64,000 nt of DNA, taken from assembly GCA_964035575.1 (NCBI GenBank), contig OZ037882.1, positions 620,001 through 684,000 on the forward strand, read 5' to 3'. Shown piece by piece: positions 60,662 to 64,000 of the stretch (the first letter of the stretch is position 1; each line of letters opens with the position of its first letter). The notes under the pieces are model-generated. The model worked only from the letters and a program-made list of their open reading frames with translations, was not told the origin of the DNA and searched no databases. The position numbers were made by a program, and so were the translations under genes. The stretch is from Rhynchopus sp. YZ270_cl-10. Its lineage: Eukaryota; Euglenozoa; Diplonemea; Diplonemida; Diplonemidae.

Positions 60662-60785
60662 CAGAAGTCGGTATTTCTTCGGGATTCTTCGCAGGCTTCT
60701 GTTCTTCTTCCCTCGAGACCCAATACTCGATACCCTCTCTTCCTCTTGCTTTTGTCGAGAAGGGTCGGCGCTGCACGTTTACCGG
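58914..60785. other. Intergenic region with D, A, B and K repeats
   Basis: D-family copies are at about 58914-58990 and 59026-59085; a palindrome sharing CCTGAAATTT and AAATTTCAGG lies at 59828-59925; an A-family copy at 60012-60062, a B-family copy at 60150-60252 and a K-family copy at 60263-60380 follow in close order. A run of more than 30 T lies at about 60629-60661. Frames in this region are repeat-derived. Confidence 0.55.
60012..60252. repeat. A-family then B-family repeat pair
   Basis: The A unit reads GGTGACTAAGCACGAGAGGC and ends ATCTTATAAACTTTTC. About 90 bases later the B unit begins ATGTAAACCACGAAAATGG after TTTTTTCAG and ends GGGGCTTTGTATTTCAA. This is the cleanest pair and the best reference copy of both families. 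Confidence 0.75.
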
Positions 60786-61106
60786 ATGGCGGACGATCTG
60801 ACGTTGGCGCTCGTCTCACTTGGAGCAGTTTTTTCCCCCCTCCCATTCTTGCGCTCTGGTTCCACACCAACGGTGGTGTCACTGTTCCTGAGTATTGGAA
60901 GAAAGGTGTTTGTGTCTGAAACCGCCTGGATTAGGGGAGTGGGTTCACCGAGTTCTGGTGCTTGGGCGGCTGAATGGCACTACGCGCTTCCGATGGGAAG
61001 CATGGCTCCAGGGCCCACATTGCTGCCACCTTCCACTATTCTATTGTGTCCTGTGTATTTGTTTGTGTTGCGTCGGTCCTTCTTTTTGTGTTGCATCGGC
61101 ATTTGA
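60786..61106 (+). CDS. Weak hypothetical frame upstream of the VEAER gene
   Basis: A 106-codon frame starting MADDLTLALVSLGAVFSPLP runs through moderately hydrophobic sequence. The first 50 codons look more protein-like than the rest, and a GTGTTTG donor-like site follows at about 60906, so it could be a first exon. The minus strand is also open here. No family is recognised and the case is weak. Confidence 0.2.
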   Translation: MADDLTLALVSLGAVFSPLPFLRSGSTPTVVSLFLSIGRKVFVSETAWIRGVGSPSSGAWAAEWHYALPMGSMAPGPTLLPPSTILLCPVYLFVLRRSFFLCCIGI

Positions 61107-61298
61107 TGCGTTTCGTGCTCTGCCAAATGCGCTGTGTCTCGCTCAGTTGTCGAACTTTTTTTTTAATATAGTTTTCGCGATTTTTGCTGTGTTGTGAATG
61201 GCACGCTTCTTGTTGCTGTAGATATCCCATACCCTCTCACACAAACACCACATTACTAAGGTGCACACACCTCTCTCTCCCCACCCCTTAACCATGAG

Positions 61299-64000
61299 AT
61301 GAGTGCAAGCACCACAGGCATTGGCAATGGAGTCCCCGGTGTGCACGAAGATGATGGCCCGCAAACGCGCCAGTATCTTTCGGAGATTAACAGCAAACTT
61401 GCCAACTTGCTGCCGCGCGTAACGCCGAGGGTGATGCAGCTTCTCAACCAGGACCATGTCAACAGCACGAGAGGGGCGGCAAATGGTGCCAGCAAGGTTC
61501 GCGCCCTCAACCGGCAGGCCCAAATGCAAACCCAACGTACCAGAAAGCTGACTCAACCGAAACGAAGCCGGCAGCCAAGCCGGTCACGCACACCACCCCC
61601 CGCTCCTCCCCGCGTCCTCACCCGAACCACCGCGAAGGAAATGCGCAATGCACGTGGCCCCCCTCAACGCCGTTCCGCCTCTCGAAGCATTCCCCGTACA
61701 CGAAGCGCGGGGAGAAGCAGGACACCTAGCGCACGAAGGGACGGATCGGTTCCGGCACGTCGAGGGGGGCAACAACGGGTCTCCCCCGAGCAGGTCTGGC
61801 AGCAGGAGGTGGTGCCGGTTGTGGGCGGCCACCATACGGCCACCCCACAGAGACAACAGCCACAACACACACCCCCTCAGCAAAGCCTTCACAACAATCG
61901 GACCCACTCCGCCAGCCAACCACCCCCACAACGCCCTCAGCCTCTCCCTGCTCCAGCCACTCCACAATCCCCAGGATTTGGTTATAACCCTTGGGCAATC
62001 CGTTCTCTTGCCGCCTTTGTACAACAAGTACCAGACCAGGTTCACCGCCAGCTTCTTTGCAGTGATGTTACCGAAGCCTCCGTTCGAGCGAACCCTGAAG
62101 AGCCAATGGAGCAAGCACATTCCATGGGGTTCGGGTATGACGCGGAATCTGTTGCATTGGTGCAGCCTGCGTCCCCTGCGAGACCCCCGGATTTTAAGGT
62201 GGCCAGATACATCGCACGCTGCGAACGACAGTCTCGAGGGGTATTGATTGCCGAAGGTGAGGAACGATTGGGGGAGATATTGGCATCTTTTGCGGACGGA
62301 TTAGATGGGGTGGTCGCAGCTGAGGTGGGGAGAGAGGCAGCAAGGGAACATGACCGGGTATGGAGAGAGCAACAGCATGCGTTGATGGTTGAATGCCGTG
62401 CGCTATCAGATGCGTTGGGTCTGGCAACGCTTTCAGAAGCGGAGGCAAGGCAACGGTGTTCAGAAGACTCCGCAATGTTTGAAAATCTCCTCCAAATCGC
62501 GCACCACTCCACGCAACACCACCTCACCCTTTCAACCGAACAGATCCTCACCACCACTACCACCAACCTTCTCCACTCCGAACAGCACCTCCGATTGGGT
62601 ATCCAAAACGATGCACTTTCCTCTCAGTCTGATCTCTTCCTCCTTCATTCCTCGGAGCTACAATACACAGAGAACATTCATTGTGAACGTGCCCTTGGAG
62701 CTCTTATTGAAGAAGAAGGGGAAAAGCGAGGGTCGATCTACGAGGAGGTCGTGGAATGGGTGTGGGGGATGGTGTGCGATGTGAATAGGGTGTTGCAAGA
62801 GGTGGATCGGGAGAGGGTGGTTGGGGCAGAGCTGAGGACGCTGTTTGCGCTTCAGGTGGCGGAGTCAGAGGCGCGAAGTGTTGTACAGGAGGATGCAGGT
62901 CTTGCTTTGACAACCTCTTTTTTGCTTGAGTCCTCTGCACGGCGTCGCTATGAGCTGGCCGCGCAAATGACAGAATTTAATGAAAAAATTCTGTCAGAAG
63001 CGCATTTACAAAACCTTCTTAATGAATCTGCCCATTTCAACAGCATTTCCGAGGTTGCTTTAGACGAATCCACACTACGCACAGTATTGACAGAAAACGA
63101 AGGCAATGAATTTGCCTCTATACTATCAACAGCAGGTATCGCAAGGGAAGTGCAACATGCAAACGAGAGGCTCTGTTTTGAATGTGTTCTTGAGGAGCAA
63201 AGTGCGCGGGGGGTGGTGGAGGAGGAAGGGAGGGTGGTGCTGTCGGAGCTGGGGTTGGAGATGGTGTGCGGCGCGGCGGAGATGGGGCGTGGTGATGTGG
63301 CGGATGAGGCGGAGCGTGCGAGGGTGCTGCTCCTGGAGGATACACAGGTGGAGGTGCAGACGGTTCTCCGGGAGGCTGGTGCGCGCAGTGAACACAACGG
63401 GGCAGAGGTGCAGGCGCGTGGGATCATCGTCTACGAAGCTTTCGAAGGGTCGATGGAGATAGCAATGGAGGCCAGGACCGTGTTGGCGCAGTGCAGTGTG
63501 GTGGCCGTGCAGGAGGAGGTGGCGGCCGCAAGAGAGGCGGAGCGGCAGGCAGTGGCGCAGGCGGAGACGGTGCGTGTGGAGGCAGAGAGGGCGGAGGCGG
63601 AGAAGGTGGAAGCGGAGAGGGAGACGGAGCGTGTCAAAGCAGCGCAAAGGGAGGCGGAGCGTGTGGAAGCGGAGAAGGTCGAGGCTGCGCGCATCGAAGC
63701 GGAACGCATTGAGGCAGAGCGTGTCAAGGCTGTGCAGGTTGAAGCGGAGCGCGTGGAAGCGGAAAAGGCTGAAGCAGAACGTACAGAAGCTGAGCGTGTG
63801 GAGGCTGCACGCATTGAAGCGGAACGCGCAGAGGCTGTCAGGGTCGAGGCAGAGCGTGTCAAAGCTGCACAGGTTGAAGCAGAGCGTGTTGAAGCGGAAA
63901 AGGCTGAAGCAGCACGCATTGAAGCAGAGCGTGTGGAGGCAGAGCGTGTGGAGGCAGAGCGTGTGGAGGCTGCAGAGAGCGAAGCTGCACGTATTGAAGC
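61299..64000 (+). CDS. Giant coiled-coil protein with VEAER pentapeptide repeats (partial, runs off the right edge)
   Basis: An open frame of 900 codons begins at ATG 61299 ([20 protein letters not shown]) and is still open at 64000. Residues 80-170 are a basic Ser/Arg/Pro-rich region ([31 protein letters not shown]). A Pro/Gln-rich linker follows to about 235. Residues 235-745 are acidic and helical, with little repetition ([40 protein letters not shown]). From about residue 745 the chain becomes a five-residue repeat, VEAER with variants [15 protein letters not shown], carried by a 15-base DNA period. Alternating Glu and Arg/Lys at this spacing favour a single long alpha-helix or coiled coil, as in protist cytoskeletal giants. 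Its 3' end lies outside the window. The first ATG in the frame was chosen; an ATG five bases upstream is out of frame and stops at once. Confidence 0.82.
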   Translation, partial: MSASTTGIGNGVPGVHEDDGPQTRQYLSEINSKLANLLPRVTPRVMQLLNQDHVNSTRGAANGASKVRALNRQAQMQTQRTRKLTQPKRSRQPSRSRTPPPAPPRVLTRTTAKEMRNARGPPQRRSASRSIPRTRSAGRSRTPSARRDGSVPARRGGQQRVSPEQVWQQEVVPVVGGHHTATPQRQQPQHTPPQQSLHNNRTHSASQPPPQRPQPLPAPATPQSPGFGYNPWAIRSLAAFVQQVPDQVHRQLLCSDVTEASVRANPEEPMEQAHSMGFGYDAESVALVQPASPARPPDFKVARYIARCERQSRGVLIAEGEERLGEILASFADGLDGVVAAEVGREAAREHDRVWREQQHALMVECRALSDALGLATLSEAEARQRCSEDSAMFENLLQIAHHSTQHHLTLSTEQILTTTTTNLLHSEQHLRLGIQNDALSSQSDLFLLHSSELQYTENIHCERALGALIEEEGEKRGSIYEEVVEWVWGMVCDVNRVLQEVDRERVVGAELRTLFALQVAESEARSVVQEDAGLALTTSFLLESSARRRYELAAQMTEFNEKILSEAHLQNLLNESAHFNSISEVALDESTLRTVLTENEGNEFASILSTAGIAREVQHANERLCFECVLEEQSARGVVEEEGRVVLSELGLEMVCGAAEMGRGDVADEAERARVLLLEDTQVEVQTVLREAGARSEHNGAEVQARGIIVYEAFEGSMEIAMEARTVLAQCSVVAVQEEVAAAREAERQAVAQAETVRVEAERAEAEKVEAERETERVKAAQREAERVEAEKVEAARIEAERIEAERVKAVQVEAERVEAEKAEAERTEAERVEAARIEAERAEAVRVEAERVKAAQVEAERVEAEKAEAARIEAERVEAERVEAERVEAAESEAARIE

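Noticed and set aside
1-64000. CRISPR arrays, rRNA genes, clear tRNA genes
   Set aside because: None found; direct repeats present are dispersed or tandem without spacers, and the genes are spliced and eukaryotic in type.

Overview
The window comes from a nuclear chromosome of a unicellular eukaryote. It is gene-sparse: about 13 host protein genes in 64 kb, split by intergenic stretches packed with poly-T, poly-A and poly-C runs and short dispersed repeats. Five multi-exon genes have introns that begin mostly GTATGY (GTATGT/GTATGC) and end in (C)ACAG-like acceptors, and their reading phases close exactly. All convincing host genes lie on the + strand; the only spliced minus-strand gene is nested in an intron. 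Most starts have a pyrimidine tract plus AG within about 10-300 bases upstream. One-way gene order with such acceptors would suit a euglenozoan with trans-splicing, for example a diplonemid, but no spliced-leader gene was seen, so the assignment is tentative.

Layout. 1-5 kb: a class IV (SIRT6/7-like) sirtuin and a major facilitator transporter. 5.5-7.3 kb: a TA-flanked DNA transposon remnant with a LINE fragment and a 410-bp heptamer satellite. 8.7-11.6 kb: a four-exon coiled-coil gene with a short-intron antisense gene inside intron 1. 14.3-17.6 kb: a tail-anchored, SPxR-rich protein. 19.5-21.5 kb: a Kelch protein, with a DDE transposase remnant convergent to it. 22-29 kb: repeats and two hAT-type elements with perfect 8-bp target duplications. 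29.6-32.7 kb: a PH/coiled-coil/discoidin-like protein. 37.2-39.8 kb: a protein with PH-like folds and a possible cupin-like end. 42.9-46.2 kb: a PDZ protein. 46.9-48.3 kb: a gamma-carbonic-anhydrase-like protein and a very divergent histone H4. 50.2-52.1 kb: a helical protein of unknown function. 52.3-59 kb: a transposon-rich block holding a cytochrome b5 protein with a CaaX end. 61.3 kb to the right edge: the start of a giant protein ending in VEAER pentapeptide repeats, cut off by the window.

The host genes do not form one pathway. Several (coiled-coil, PH, PDZ, Kelch, VEAER) look like scaffold, membrane-interface or cytoskeletal proteins. The most unusual material is the repeats: a SINE-like element with 20-bp duplications ending at AG acceptors, a 215-bp repeat starting at the 5' splice sites of two unrelated genes, a MITE family with 5-bp duplications, and non-autonomous DNA elements that share cores but have different ends. 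Repeat letters (A, B, C and so on) are my own labels for families seen in this window.
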